Numbered from the stretch's first letter, positions 1 to 6,450 are shown. The stretch is 6,450 nucleotides of DNA from Candidatus Poseidoniaceae archaeon (GCA_029250345.1 JAQXFL010000124.1:1-6450); one strand, 5' to 3'. Numbers and translations: made by a program. The notes: a model not told the origin generated them from the letters alone.

Positions 1-3000
1 GATGCATACTCGTTCCACCCATCGATTGGGGTTGACATGCAAGGCAACACACACATCGCTTGGATGGATGGCCGTAACTACGGATTTGAGAAAGGCGTGA
101 ACTACGAAGTGTTCTACACCAAACTCCGTCTGCAAGGCGCTGGTGCATGGGACGGTGCTGACCAAGGACTATCCACGTACGCTATCAAGAAGATTCAGGA
201 CACGCCAATCTCCAATGTTGAAGGAAACGGTGGCCTACCAGGAAACCGACCGTTCGGTGGAAATTCAGTTTTCCCTGCACTTCTCACCGATGACCAAAAC
301 AATGTTCACATTGCATGGGTTGATTCTGGTAACGCAACCGCAGGTGAAGAAATCGTTTACACCCGCCTCAACTCGACCGACTTGACTGGACCGGGCCTTA
401 CTGCGCTTGACCCATGGGAAAATGTTCCAGTGACTTCGTGGGCGAGCAATAAGCTCGGGCCGAATTCCGGCAGCCAGCCGAGCATAGGGATGCCTCCAGC
501 ATTCTCGAATGATTTAGGTAGTGGTGCACACCTTGCTTGGTCGGATACCAACAAGTGTGGCGAAGAGGCCAACAATAACCGCTTCACTATTTGTTATTCA
601 CACGTACTAACCGGCCAGGTCGATGTTGAATTCCAAGATGGAGAAACCTACTACCACGTCATCGAACCTGGAGAGCAAACCATCTACAACATGACAATGA
701 ACAATTCTACCCCAGGTCCAAAAGACCTTGTCGCTGATACATTTGGACTCAACATCTCAGGTGTTCCACAAAACTGGACTGCGACGCTGTTCTTTGCTGA
801 TAACCACACGACCATCATGCCAGATACGGCAATCTTCCTCGAGGGTGGAGAAGATATGCGCTTCTACATGCGAGTTCGAGCGCCATCAGTATACCAGGCT
901 GATGCCGACCAGATTGCCGATATATCGGTGACGGCGAAGTCATACAAAGATCCAGCCATTCAATCTGATATCGTTACCCGTACGCTGATGGATGTTGTAC
1001 ACGGAATTAACTTGGACGCATCACACAGCATGGCTGACGTTGAACAAGGTCAAACGGCCATCTTTTCGATTACGATTACCAACACCGGCAACGTCAACGA
1101 TCAGTTCGTGTTCTGGGACCCTTACACGCTTGAAGGACGCCAAGAATGGCTGCTTCAGTTCGGTTGGACAGTCAACTTCCCAACCAGCGTGGAATTGGAC
1201 CCTGGGCAATCGGTAACGAAGAATCTAGAAGTCTTTGTTCCAACATCTGAAGACCCCGGAGCCTTTGTAATTTATCTCAAGGGATGGTCTGCTGGCGAAC
1301 CGATTAAGTCGATTGAAAAGGGAACATACGATGTCCTTGAACTCGGTGTTTTCGTGTCGATTCGCTCAACTGGAAACATCGTCATGGAATTGTTCGATAC
1401 CAGTGAATACGTGGACCCTGGCGAATGTGCCACTTATCCAGTTGATGTTACGAAGAACTTCGATTCTGGTAAACTTGTCTTCGTCACACCTGGTGCCCCT
1501 GAAGAAAAGCCAGACACCATTTCTATGGATGCTTGGAGAGAAGATAACTGGGTATTGAACCTCGACTTCTCCAACGCTCCAGGTGGCAACTCGGTTGACC
1601 TCAGTGAACCAAGAGATTGGAATATACCACCTGGCGCAGAGTTCGTGACCTATGAGGTGAGCGTTGAAGTTTGTGCCCCAACGAAGGCTTCAGCAGGACT
1701 TGGTCCGGCGGTTATCGTTAAGGCCTACCTTGACGGCTATCCGAGAATTTCCGCTTCGAAGATTCTGTCGACGAATGTGAACCACGTGTATCAACTCAGT
1801 GCTAGTGCAGACATCGCAGACGATGACAAAATTACACTCGATGGCCAGGAAGTACTTCCAGTGACCCCGGGACAACAGGTGATCATACCGACTACCGTTA
1901 CCAACCATGGAAACGGGCCAGACCGCTTCGATTACCGACTCGCTCGAGTGACAGACCCTGCTGGCGTTGATGTCATCTGGGACATTGAAGTTCCTCGTGG
2001 TAATTTGGTTGAACTTTCTCGCGATACCAATCAAGTCTTTGACATTACAATGAATGTCCCAGACCAAGTTGAATCTGGAGTCTACACAGTAGTGTTCCAG
2101 ACTTTCTCGGAAGAATCCTATCCTGATGCCAGCGGTCGTTTGACCCGACTACGGTATGTACAAACTCTTCCTGTGTACGTTGAAGAGTTCTTCGACATGC
2201 AAATCTCCATGGATTCTACGGTCGACAACGCAGTGAAGACCTCTGCGCCTGGACGAATTGTTCGTTTCGAGTTGAACATTACGAACAACGGAAACGTCCC
2301 TGACTGGCCGACCCTCAACAACCACACCGCAAAGGTCGATGGCGATGTTCAAATTATGAGCGAATTGCCTGGAATGGGCTCACTGTCAGAATGGGCTGTC
2401 GAATGGCGCCTCGTCAAGCAGATCGGAACAGATTTGACAACCGAAGAACCTTGTGAGGTCGTCGCATCTATTGAGACCACAACCGGCAACGAAGATGCAG
2501 CAATCGACCCGGAAGTGGTATTTGCAGACTTGGTTGACCGCTGTATTTACCTCGAATCCGAAGATCGTTACTTCATGCCGATGATGGATGCCTACACCAC
2601 CTACCCGGTTGTTGCAATCGTCAAGATTGACCCGTCTGCAATTCTAAGCACTCGTCCAATTGGCCTGAAGGTCGTATCGAAGATGGGTAACATGCTGGAA
2701 GGCGGCGACCATGACGATTCACCATCTTGGGCAGCTGAGAGTCTTGATACCAACGAATTTGTGGTAACACTGCGTTTGCGAGCACCGAACTTGGTTCTCT
2801 CTGAAGTGTCTGTCTCCGATAACACTGCAGATGTGGACACAACCATTCCAATCCGTGTTGTTCTCCAAAACGATGGAAACACTCACGCTACAGATATCGA
2901 AATCGTACTCTGTGAATACAAGAATGCTGCTGACCCAGACACGACCAAGGAAATCCGTAAGAACGGCTGTGCTGACGAAAACATCGTCATGCGACAAGTC

Positions 3001-3366
3001 ATCGGTGCACTCCTTGCTCCAGATGACACTGAAGATTACAAGGAAATTGAACTTGTTCTCCTCTACCCTGTTTCTGCTGGTAGCCACGGAGTTTACGTTG
3101 TAGTCGATCCTTCGAATGAGATTGTTGAATCCTCTGAAAGCGATAACGTCAAGGCTGTTGAACAAGAACTCAAGTCTTCTGGCGGTATTCTCGACGTTGC
3201 CGGTGAAGTTGTTGGAAAGACAGCTTTACCGTTTGCAGTTATTCTTCTTACCATCGCTTTGTTCGGTGTCGTGTTCTTGGTTGGACGTGGACGCCGTCAA
3301 GCCGTTTTGGATCGAAAGGCTGAGCAATCATCCCTCGTGTCGGTTTTGGCTGGCGCTGAAGACTGA
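1..3366 (+). CDS. Giant surface protein with BNR-like repeats, NEW3/CARDB-like Ig domains and C-terminal membrane anchor (5' truncated by window)
   Basis: The frame is open from base 1, so the true start lies upstream; the first ATG, at 37, falls inside a repeat and is not a credible start. Numbered from that Met, residues 1-190 hold three propeller-like repeats with an HIAW/HLAW core. Residues ~195-915 form a row of Ig-like domains; three carry the NEW3-type signature TNTGN (349), TNHGN (622) and TNNGN (749), each preceded by a PG or GQ turn. Residues ~916-1043 look like a CARDB domain, with QNDGN and the ending VDPSNEIVESSESDN. A hydrophobic helix at ~1063-1083 is followed by GRGRR and a short cytoplasmic tail, giving an outside-facing, C-terminally anchored protein. 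Several NxT/NxS sequons fit archaeal N-glycosylation. The role is inferred to be adhesion, polymer binding or cell-envelope function; no catalytic residues were recognised in the visible part. The stop is TGA, convergent with the regulator gene. Confidence 0.9.
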   Translation, partial: DAYSFHPSIGVDMQGNTHIAWMDGRNYGFEKGVNYEVFYTKLRLQGAGAWDGADQGLSTYAIKKIQDTPISNVEGNGGLPGNRPFGGNSVFPALLTDDQNNVHIAWVDSGNATAGEEIVYTRLNSTDLTGPGLTALDPWENVPVTSWASNKLGPNSGSQPSIGMPPAFSNDLGSGAHLAWSDTNKCGEEANNNRFTICYSHVLTGQVDVEFQDGETYYHVIEPGEQTIYNMTMNNSTPGPKDLVADTFGLNISGVPQNWTATLFFADNHTTIMPDTAIFLEGGEDMRFYMRVRAPSVYQADADQIADISVTAKSYKDPAIQSDIVTRTLMDVVHGINLDASHSMADVEQGQTAIFSITITNTGNVNDQFVFWDPYTLEGRQEWLLQFGWTVNFPTSVELDPGQSVTKNLEVFVPTSEDPGAFVIYLKGWSAGEPIKSIEKGTYDVLELGVFVSIRSTGNIVMELFDTSEYVDPGECATYPVDVTKNFDSGKLVFVTPGAPEEKPDTISMDAWREDNWVLNLDFSNAPGGNSVDLSEPRDWNIPPGAEFVTYEVSVEVCAPTKASAGLGPAVIVKAYLDGYPRISASKILSTNVNHVYQLSASADIADDDKITLDGQEVLPVTPGQQVIIPTTVTNHGNGPDRFDYRLARVTDPAGVDVIWDIEVPRGNLVELSRDTNQVFDITMNVPDQVESGVYTVVFQTFSEESYPDASGRLTRLRYVQTLPVYVEEFFDMQISMDSTVDNAVKTSAPGRIVRFELNITNNGNVPDWPTLNNHTAKVDGDVQIMSELPGMGSLSEWAVEWRLVKQIGTDLTTEEPCEVVASIETTTGNEDAAIDPEVVFADLVDRCIYLESEDRYFMPMMDAYTTYPVVAIVKIDPSAILSTRPIGLKVVSKMGNMLEGGDHDDSPSWAAESLDTNEFVVTLRLRAPNLVLSEVSVSDNTADVDTTIPIRVVLQNDGNTHATDIEIVLCEYKNAADPDTTKEIRKNGCADENIVMRQVIGALLAPDDTEDYKEIELVLLYPVSAGSHGVYVVVDPSNEIVESSESDNVKAVEQELKSSGGILDVAGEVVGKTALPFAVILLTIALFGVVFLVGRGRRQAVLDRKAEQSSLVSVLAGAED
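4..606 (+). repeat. Three degenerate protein repeats, BNR/propeller-blade-like
   Basis: Three copies of one protein motif run in series in the giant surface protein. The cores are GNTHIAWMDG (near base 46), NNVHIAWVDS (near 301) and SGAHLAWSDT (near 520). Each is preceded by a P-[SA]-[IL] strand and followed, after a variable loop, by an aromatic strand (EVFYTKL, EIVYTRL, TICYSHV). Core tryptophans are 85 and 74 residues apart. This pattern of strand, HxAW-D turn and Y-T/S strand is typical of BNR/sialidase-like propeller blades. These are probably the last blades of a propeller that begins upstream of the window. At DNA level the copies have diverged, so this is not a recent duplication. Confidence 0.65.
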
Positions 3367-3393
3367 GAGCAAGACAATTGCTGAAATGGGGTT

Positions 3394-3417
3394 TCACTCC
3401 TTCTTGCGAGGGAGTGA
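3394..3417. terminator. Hairpin at the convergent gene junction, possible terminator or RNA 3'-end structure
   Basis: The arms TCACTCCTTC (3394-3403) and GAGGGAGTGA (3408-3417) pair over 10 bp with a single T-G wobble around the four-base loop TTGC. The left arm contains the regulator's stop codon, and the rest of the structure encodes its last residues (LPRKKE). It lies 28 bases after the stop of the plus-strand surface-protein gene, so it could form at the 3' end of both transcripts. No T-run follows it on either strand, which is what archaeal intrinsic termination normally uses, so the terminator role is uncertain. Confidence 0.35.
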
Positions 3418-4158
3418 GCCGAGCCAAAACCGTAGGTTCGAATTGTTTGGTACTGCGACAACTTGTCCGGCTCGGTCGGCGAGTTGCCGTTCAAGCCTAT
3501 TGCGTACTTCGTCGAGCAAGGTTGCCATTTCTGTCTGGCCGAGTTGCAATTCTCGGCGCAGGTCAGCAAGGTTGAGTTTACGCTCCGGCGTCTCAATAAG
3601 ACTGTGAACCATCGTTCGTTGTTCATAATGTTCGAAATCGGAATCAACACCAGCAGAAATTCTGTTACGAATATGTTGATGCAGTGCGATGACAGCGTCT
3701 CGTTGCGCGTCAATTCCTTCAAGAATCGAATTGAGATGCTGGATATGCGCCATACCTTCGCCAACAGAAATTTTCTTTCGACCACTTACCGACTGGACAA
3801 CGTGTTCGGTCGAACTCGGCAGCCGGTTGGAAAGACGCATTGGACCACCAGCAGGAAGTCTGCGTTGTTCGCACTGGAACAAATCAGGGCCAAGGTCAAT
3901 ACGCAGTGAAATGGATTGTTGAACACTGTAAATCGTTCGCGGAGGCCCACCCTTCTCGCTTGCAACCGTCATTTTCGTGACAAAGTTTCCGCGTTCGAGT
4001 TCGCGCAAGTGTTTGCCAATGGCTTGCTGGCTTACGCCAAGTAATTCCGCCAACTGCATTGGGTAGTGAGGCTCTCGAACCAACCGTTCGAGAATTTGTC
4101 TCCGCAACTTGTTTTGAAGCAAGGTTAGGGCTGTATCGATATCTTCCACACTGCTCAA
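3394..4158 (-). CDS. ArsR-type winged-helix transcriptional regulator with helical C-terminal domain
   Basis: This is a 254-aa cytoplasmic DNA-binding protein. Residues ~8-85 form a winged helix-turn-helix: helix NKLRRQILERLVREP, then YPMQLAELLGVSQQ, then the recognition helix AIGKHLRELERGNFV. The wing carries GGPPRTIYSVQQSISLRIDL, which resembles a group of archaeal ArsR-like predicted regulators (the COG1777 type, from memory) with a GPPR-x-YY wing. No metal-binding cysteine pair is seen in the recognition helix, so a metal sensor is unlikely. Residues ~132-230 are helix-rich and charged and may serve dimerisation or ligand sensing. No ATG is available: the frame is open only from about 4176, TTG at 4158 is the first start-like codon and GTG at 4149 is the alternative. 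TTG is preferred because AGGT lies nine bases upstream. The target genes cannot be read from the sequence; autoregulation is possible. Confidence 0.88.
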   Translation of the reverse strand: MSSVEDIDTALTLLQNKLRRQILERLVREPHYPMQLAELLGVSQQAIGKHLRELERGNFVTKMTVASEKGGPPRTIYSVQQSISLRIDLGPDLFQCEQRRLPAGGPMRLSNRLPSSTEHVVQSVSGRKKISVGEGMAHIQHLNSILEGIDAQRDAVIALHQHIRNRISAGVDSDFEHYEQRTMVHSLIETPERKLNLADLRRELQLGQTEMATLLDEVRNRLERQLADRAGQVVAVPNNSNLRFWLGSLPRKKE

Positions 4159-4261
4159 CTCAAAGTTACCTAGACGCTACCACTCTTTGAAGCCGTCGCC
4201 TCAGGTGATTCAATACAATGGTGTTTGAGCATGTGCGGCTGAAGGCCTTACAGTTGAGGTT
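4159..4261. other. 103-base intergenic region upstream of the regulator
   Basis: This is the longest gene-free stretch in the window, between the stop of the 199-aa membrane protein and the start of the regulator, both on the minus strand. It probably holds the 3' end of the three-gene unit and the regulator's promoter. No convincing archaeal TATA box is visible; the closest AT-rich run is TTGTATTGAA on the minus strand, near 4209-4218. A near-palindrome, CTGAAGGCCTTACAG, lies at 4239-4253. No T-rich terminator tract is evident. Confidence 0.5.
4168..4171 (-). promoter_or_regulatory. Weak Shine-Dalgarno-like AGGT that favours the TTG start of the regulator
   Basis: On the minus strand AGGT is followed by nine bases and then TTG (4158). 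This spacing is acceptable for TTG but too long (18 bases) for the alternative GTG at 4149. The match to the ribosomal anti-Shine-Dalgarno is only four bases, and leaderless initiation is common in archaea, so the support is modest. Confidence 0.3.
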
Positions 4262-4861
4262 TTACGTTGCCCTCAAAACCTTTTGAGCGAGAGTCTTGAA
4301 CCCATTCACGCCTATGGCAGCGTACGCCCCAAACAGAACGGCGAAGATGATGTAGGCAGTTGACGAGACACCAAGCGACGCTTCGTATTCCCATTCGACA
4401 TCGAATTGCTGAAGTGATTGAGTATCGTCTCCACCCGCAACAAATCGGTATTCGCCACTGGTGGCCTTCCAGTTGAGATTATCGCCTGCAGAGGGGTTGC
4501 CTACAACGAGGTCGATGCTGTCTTTATCGCACTCATAGTACCCATCTTTCAAGTCACATTTCTCTGCCTCGGAAGCTTCAGCAATTCCAATCCAAACGCC
4601 TGATTGTACCCAAGACACAGACACATCGACATTCAATGCGTCAATTGCTTTCGGAAGTGATAGTATTTCTTGTGACATACCCCAATAACATGTTATTTGC
4701 TCCTCTTGAATGAAGGGGATACCGTCTTCTACATCACACGGAGGCAGCATCGCTTGCTCTGTTGCACCATCTTCAACCGTTGGAGGCGGTAGTAACGTTG
4801 GAACCGCCAGCAAGAGTAGACTGATGAAACCAGCAATACATCGAAAGACCGTGTCGCGCAT
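4262..4861 (-). CDS. Two-pass membrane protein with four-cysteine outer domain, function unknown
   Basis: This 199-aa protein is not from a family I recognise. The start at ATG 4861 is chosen because it lies 10 bases after the upstream stop, has GAGGA seven bases before it, and opens directly into a signal-like segment (RDTVFRCIAGFISLLLLAVP, residues 2-21). A longer in-frame ATG at 4981 would add 40 hydrophilic residues overlapping the upstream gene. A Pro-rich linker (LLPPPTVEDG) leads to an outer domain of about 130 residues with cysteines at 42, 58, 102 and 111, probably paired in disulfides. Its beta-rich end contains GEYRFVAGG and QQFDVEWEYEASL. A second helix (~166-186, STAYIIFAVLFGAYAAIGV) and a short basic tail (KTLAQKVLRAT) end the protein. 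Tight linkage to the 348-aa gene suggests a shared complex. A lone N-terminal signal peptide that is cleaved, leaving a single anchor, is an alternative. Confidence 0.82.
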   Translation of the reverse strand: MRDTVFRCIAGFISLLLLAVPTLLPPPTVEDGATEQAMLPPCDVEDGIPFIQEEQITCYWGMSQEILSLPKAIDALNVDVSVSWVQSGVWIGIAEASEAEKCDLKDGYYECDKDSIDLVVGNPSAGDNLNWKATSGEYRFVAGGDDTQSLQQFDVEWEYEASLGVSSTAYIIFAVLFGAYAAIGVNGFKTLAQKVLRAT

Positions 4862-4868
4862 GACCTTA

Positions 4869-4873
4869 TCCTC
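4869..4873 (-). promoter_or_regulatory. Shine-Dalgarno GAGGA overlapping the upstream stop codon
   Basis: On the minus strand the stop TGA of the 348-aa gene (4874-4872) runs into GGA, forming TGAGGA with seven bases before ATG 4861. The arrangement fixes the start of the 199-aa gene and suggests translational coupling between the two membrane-protein genes. Confidence 0.65.
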
Positions 4874-5918
4874 ACATGTCGTCCCATTCAGCCCAATCCT
4901 TGGAATTGGCGCTGTCATCTTGCTGAACCGTTCTTCGTCGAGTTGCCACAGGTTCACTGCTCGCTGATGGAGCATCTCCACCCATGTCCCACAGTGATAT
5001 TTGCTCGGTGTTGGCTTGCTTTATCTCTGTTCGTTTTGGTTTGGCCTTTGGTATTGAATCAGCGAATGGATCTTCAACCGAGCGAGACATTTCTTCAACA
5101 TCACCGCGCATCAAGGCATAGACCTGTTCGGTTGTCAGAAGCTGCCCTTGCATGACGGCCTTTGTACCATCAACATAGGAGTCGTCTTCCTGCTCTTGTT
5201 CTCCTTGGATTTCAGCCATTTGCTGCCTTTCTAATTCTTCCTTGAGTTTTTGCAGCATTGGGTGTTGAGCGACCATTGACTGGTCTTGCTCCTGTAGTGT
5301 TCGTAGGAATTCATCATCTCTTCCAATGACATTGAGTGTTCCGCGAACAGCCCGGCTTCGGTTTGAATAGGCGATAATGGCAGCAATTGGCAGGATGACA
5401 ATCCCTATGCAACAGAAACTGAAGCCAAGCATTAATCCAGCGGAGCTAAAAACTTCCATTTGCCAATCTTCCACATTCACAATCCAGACGACTTGGCTAT
5501 CGCAATCGTCTTCTTTACACGAAGCGCTTACCATCAATTCACCCGATTCGTCGGTAACCCATTCCTCGATAATTTCGAACGTTGCTCCATCAGAGGCCAT
5601 GGGCGTCCAATCTGTGAAACACTTGACTGGTTCAATGACTTCATTTGCAGCCGCAGAACCAACGATTTTCTTGATTTCGATTTCACTGTTCGATGCGTTT
5701 GAAAACGCCACAGCCATGTAGCATTCGTCTTTGTTGACTTCGATTATTGCCGAATCTCCGACCACAATTTCAACGGTGGCTCGTTCTCTTGGATCATAAA
5801 TTGAATCGATGGCAGTGGTTTGTAAGGTAAGTGCAACGCCACCGGCAAGGAGTAGCAAAGTACCGAGAATCCCGAGCCGTAACGCCCATGGCGAACGCTT
5901 AGAGGATTTCCCTGCCAT
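4872..5918 (-). CDS. Two-pass membrane protein with four-cysteine outer domain and long charged cytoplasmic tail, function unknown
   Basis: This 348-aa protein is not from a family I recognise. A basic N-terminus (MAGKSSKRSPWALR) precedes a first helix at ~12-33 (LGILGTLLLLAGGVAL). Residues ~34-155 form a beta-rich outer domain with cysteines at 66, 100, 134 and 139, followed by a second helix at ~157-184. The remaining ~160 residues should be cytoplasmic: a charged, coiled-coil-prone stretch (~201-243, e.g. LQKLKEELERQQ), a segment LLTTEQVYALMRGDVEEMS, then a low-complexity linker containing ISLWDMGG and the extreme C-terminus DWAEWDDM. Such a tail suggests docking of cytoplasmic partners. 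ATG 5918 is supported by GAGGG six bases upstream. The gene starts 42 bases after top6A on the same strand and is followed 10 bases later by a second membrane protein of similar layout. A link to topoisomerase function is not implied by adjacency alone. Confidence 0.88.
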   Translation of the reverse strand: MAGKSSKRSPWALRLGILGTLLLLAGGVALTLQTTAIDSIYDPRERATVEIVVGDSAIIEVNKDECYMAVAFSNASNSEIEIKKIVGSAAANEVIEPVKCFTDWTPMASDGATFEIIEEWVTDESGELMVSASCKEDDCDSQVVWIVNVEDWQMEVFSSAGLMLGFSFCCIGIVILPIAAIIAYSNRSRAVRGTLNVIGRDDEFLRTLQEQDQSMVAQHPMLQKLKEELERQQMAEIQGEQEQEDDSYVDGTKAVMQGQLLTTEQVYALMRGDVEEMSRSVEDPFADSIPKAKPKRTEIKQANTEQISLWDMGGDAPSASSEPVATRRRTVQQDDSANSKDWAEWDDM

Positions 5919-5924
5919 GTTGAA

Positions 5925-5929
5925 CCCTC
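5925..5929 (-). promoter_or_regulatory. Shine-Dalgarno GAGGG for the 348-aa membrane protein
   Basis: On the minus strand GGTTGAGGG stands six bases before ATG 5918, in the 42-base gap after top6A. It supports that start and fits co-transcription with top6A, since no clear TATA box is seen in this short gap. Confidence 0.6.
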
Positions 5930-5960
5930 AACCTTCATCCTCAATGAATGCTTGCGCGGC

Positions 5961-6450
5961 TCAAGCCAAGCCCAGTTCAGCCAATTTTTCAGGCAGATAG
6001 GTTTCGGTAACGAAGTCAAGACCGTACTTTGCTAGGGATTGTTGTTCGGCTTTCTTTCCGAGTTCCAACATCATGTTGATTTGATCTTGCCACCAACTGT
6101 CAGCAAATCTTGGGTCTGTAAGTTCTGCATTGAGTGCCTCGATGTCCTTCTTTGAGAGGTCATCACTCGGTAAATCATAGGCAACAATATCATCCGCAGT
6201 TATTCCTAGATATGTCGCTGATGGCGTTGCTAAGTATTCGGAAATGTGTGCTGTCTTGATTGCACCATAAGCGATGGATGCGAAGATTCTGAAAGACCAT
6301 GGGTCGCCGTCAAGGAAAACAACGACTGGCAAATCCCACTCTTCGCTCATTCGCTTCATGATTCGCCGAGTTGAACGCGCTGGTTGACCCTTGAGGTGTA
6401 AGAGGCCACAGCGATAGTCCTCATCAAACCCGTTTTCGATAAGCCGGTCA
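5961..6450 (-). CDS. top6A: DNA topoisomerase VI subunit A (Spo11-like), C-terminal 162 residues; 5' end outside window
   Basis: Topoisomerase VI is a type IIB enzyme (A2B2) that makes ATP-dependent double-strand breaks to relax and decatenate DNA; subunit A cuts through a tyrosine. The frame is open to the window edge and continues beyond it; archaeal Top6A is about 360-390 aa, so a little over half is missing, including the catalytic tyrosine. Visible family features, in order and numbered from the first complete codon: LKGQPARSTRR (19-29), the Toprim metal-binding motif FLDGDPW with Asp47 and Asp49, then EYLATPSATYLGITADDI and ELTDPRFADSWW. The ending GKKAEQQSLAKYGLDF followed by YLPEKL is the classic Top6A C-terminus. 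One small oddity is DGDPWS, where DGDPWG is usual. The stop TGA is intact and the protein ends naturally. The top6B gene would be expected nearby, probably upstream (to the right), but is not visible. Confidence 0.97.
   Translation of the reverse strand, partial: DRLIENGFDEDYRCGLLHLKGQPARSTRRIMKRMSEEWDLPVVVFLDGDPWSFRIFASIAYGAIKTAHISEYLATPSATYLGITADDIVAYDLPSDDLSKKDIEALNAELTDPRFADSWWQDQINMMLELGKKAEQQSLAKYGLDFVTETYLPEKLAELGLA

Noticed and set aside
1690..2067. 125-codon minus-strand open frame within the surface protein
   Set aside because: The sense frame encodes a clear NEW3-like domain here (TNHGNGPDRF), so the antisense frame is incidental.
2719..3165. 148-codon minus-strand open frame inside the surface protein
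   Set aside because: It is antisense to clear CARDB-like coding sequence and has no recognisable protein features; typical shadow frame.
3297..3785. 162-codon minus-strand open frame overlapping the regulator in another frame
   Set aside because: It overlaps the regulator's coding region and runs into the opposite gene; no domain or credible start context.
3463..3909. 148-codon plus-strand open frame opposite the regulator
   Set aside because: It lies wholly antisense to a well-supported winged-helix gene, its translation shows no domain, and no ribosome binding site supports it.
4203..4220. TTGTATTGAA on the minus strand as a TATA box for the regulator
   Set aside because: The match to the archaeal TTTATATA-type box is poor and no BRE-like purine stretch is evident, so no promoter is called.
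4862..4981. N-terminal extension of the 199-aa membrane protein from an in-frame ATG at 4981
   Set aside because: It would overlap the end of the upstream gene by about 110 bases and add hydrophilic sequence before the signal-like segment. ATG 4861 has a good Shine-Dalgarno and correct spacing.

Overview
The window looks like a piece of an archaeal chromosome, most likely a marine euryarchaeon of the Marine Group II / Poseidoniales type. The evidence is a DNA topoisomerase VI subunit A gene at the right edge, an archaeal-style ArsR/winged-helix regulator, and a very large surface protein made of BNR-like, NEW3-like and CARDB-like modules with a C-terminal membrane anchor. Base composition is close to balanced and genes are tightly packed. 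The archaeal assignment is strong; the order-level placement is inference.

Layout. Positions 1-3366 (+) hold the 3' part of a giant cell-surface protein whose start lies left of the window. It carries three propeller-like repeats, then a string of Ig-like domains, then a transmembrane anchor. A 27-base convergent gap separates it from a minus-strand transcriptional regulator (3394-4158), and a 24-base hairpin sits at that junction. After a 103-base gap come three further minus-strand genes, which read right to left as: top6A (3' part, 5961-6450), a 348-residue two-pass membrane protein with a long charged cytoplasmic tail (4872-5918), and a 199-residue two-pass membrane protein (4262-4861).

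The three right-hand genes are spaced like an operon: 42 bases between top6A and the 348-aa gene, and 10 bases between the two membrane-protein genes, with a Shine-Dalgarno-like sequence overlapping the upstream stop codon. The two membrane proteins share a layout: N-terminal hydrophobic segment, small outer domain with four cysteines, second hydrophobic segment. They may be partners in one complex, but their function is not recognisable from sequence. No RNA genes, CRISPR arrays, insertion sequences or origins were seen. No gene-free stretch exceeds about 100 bases.
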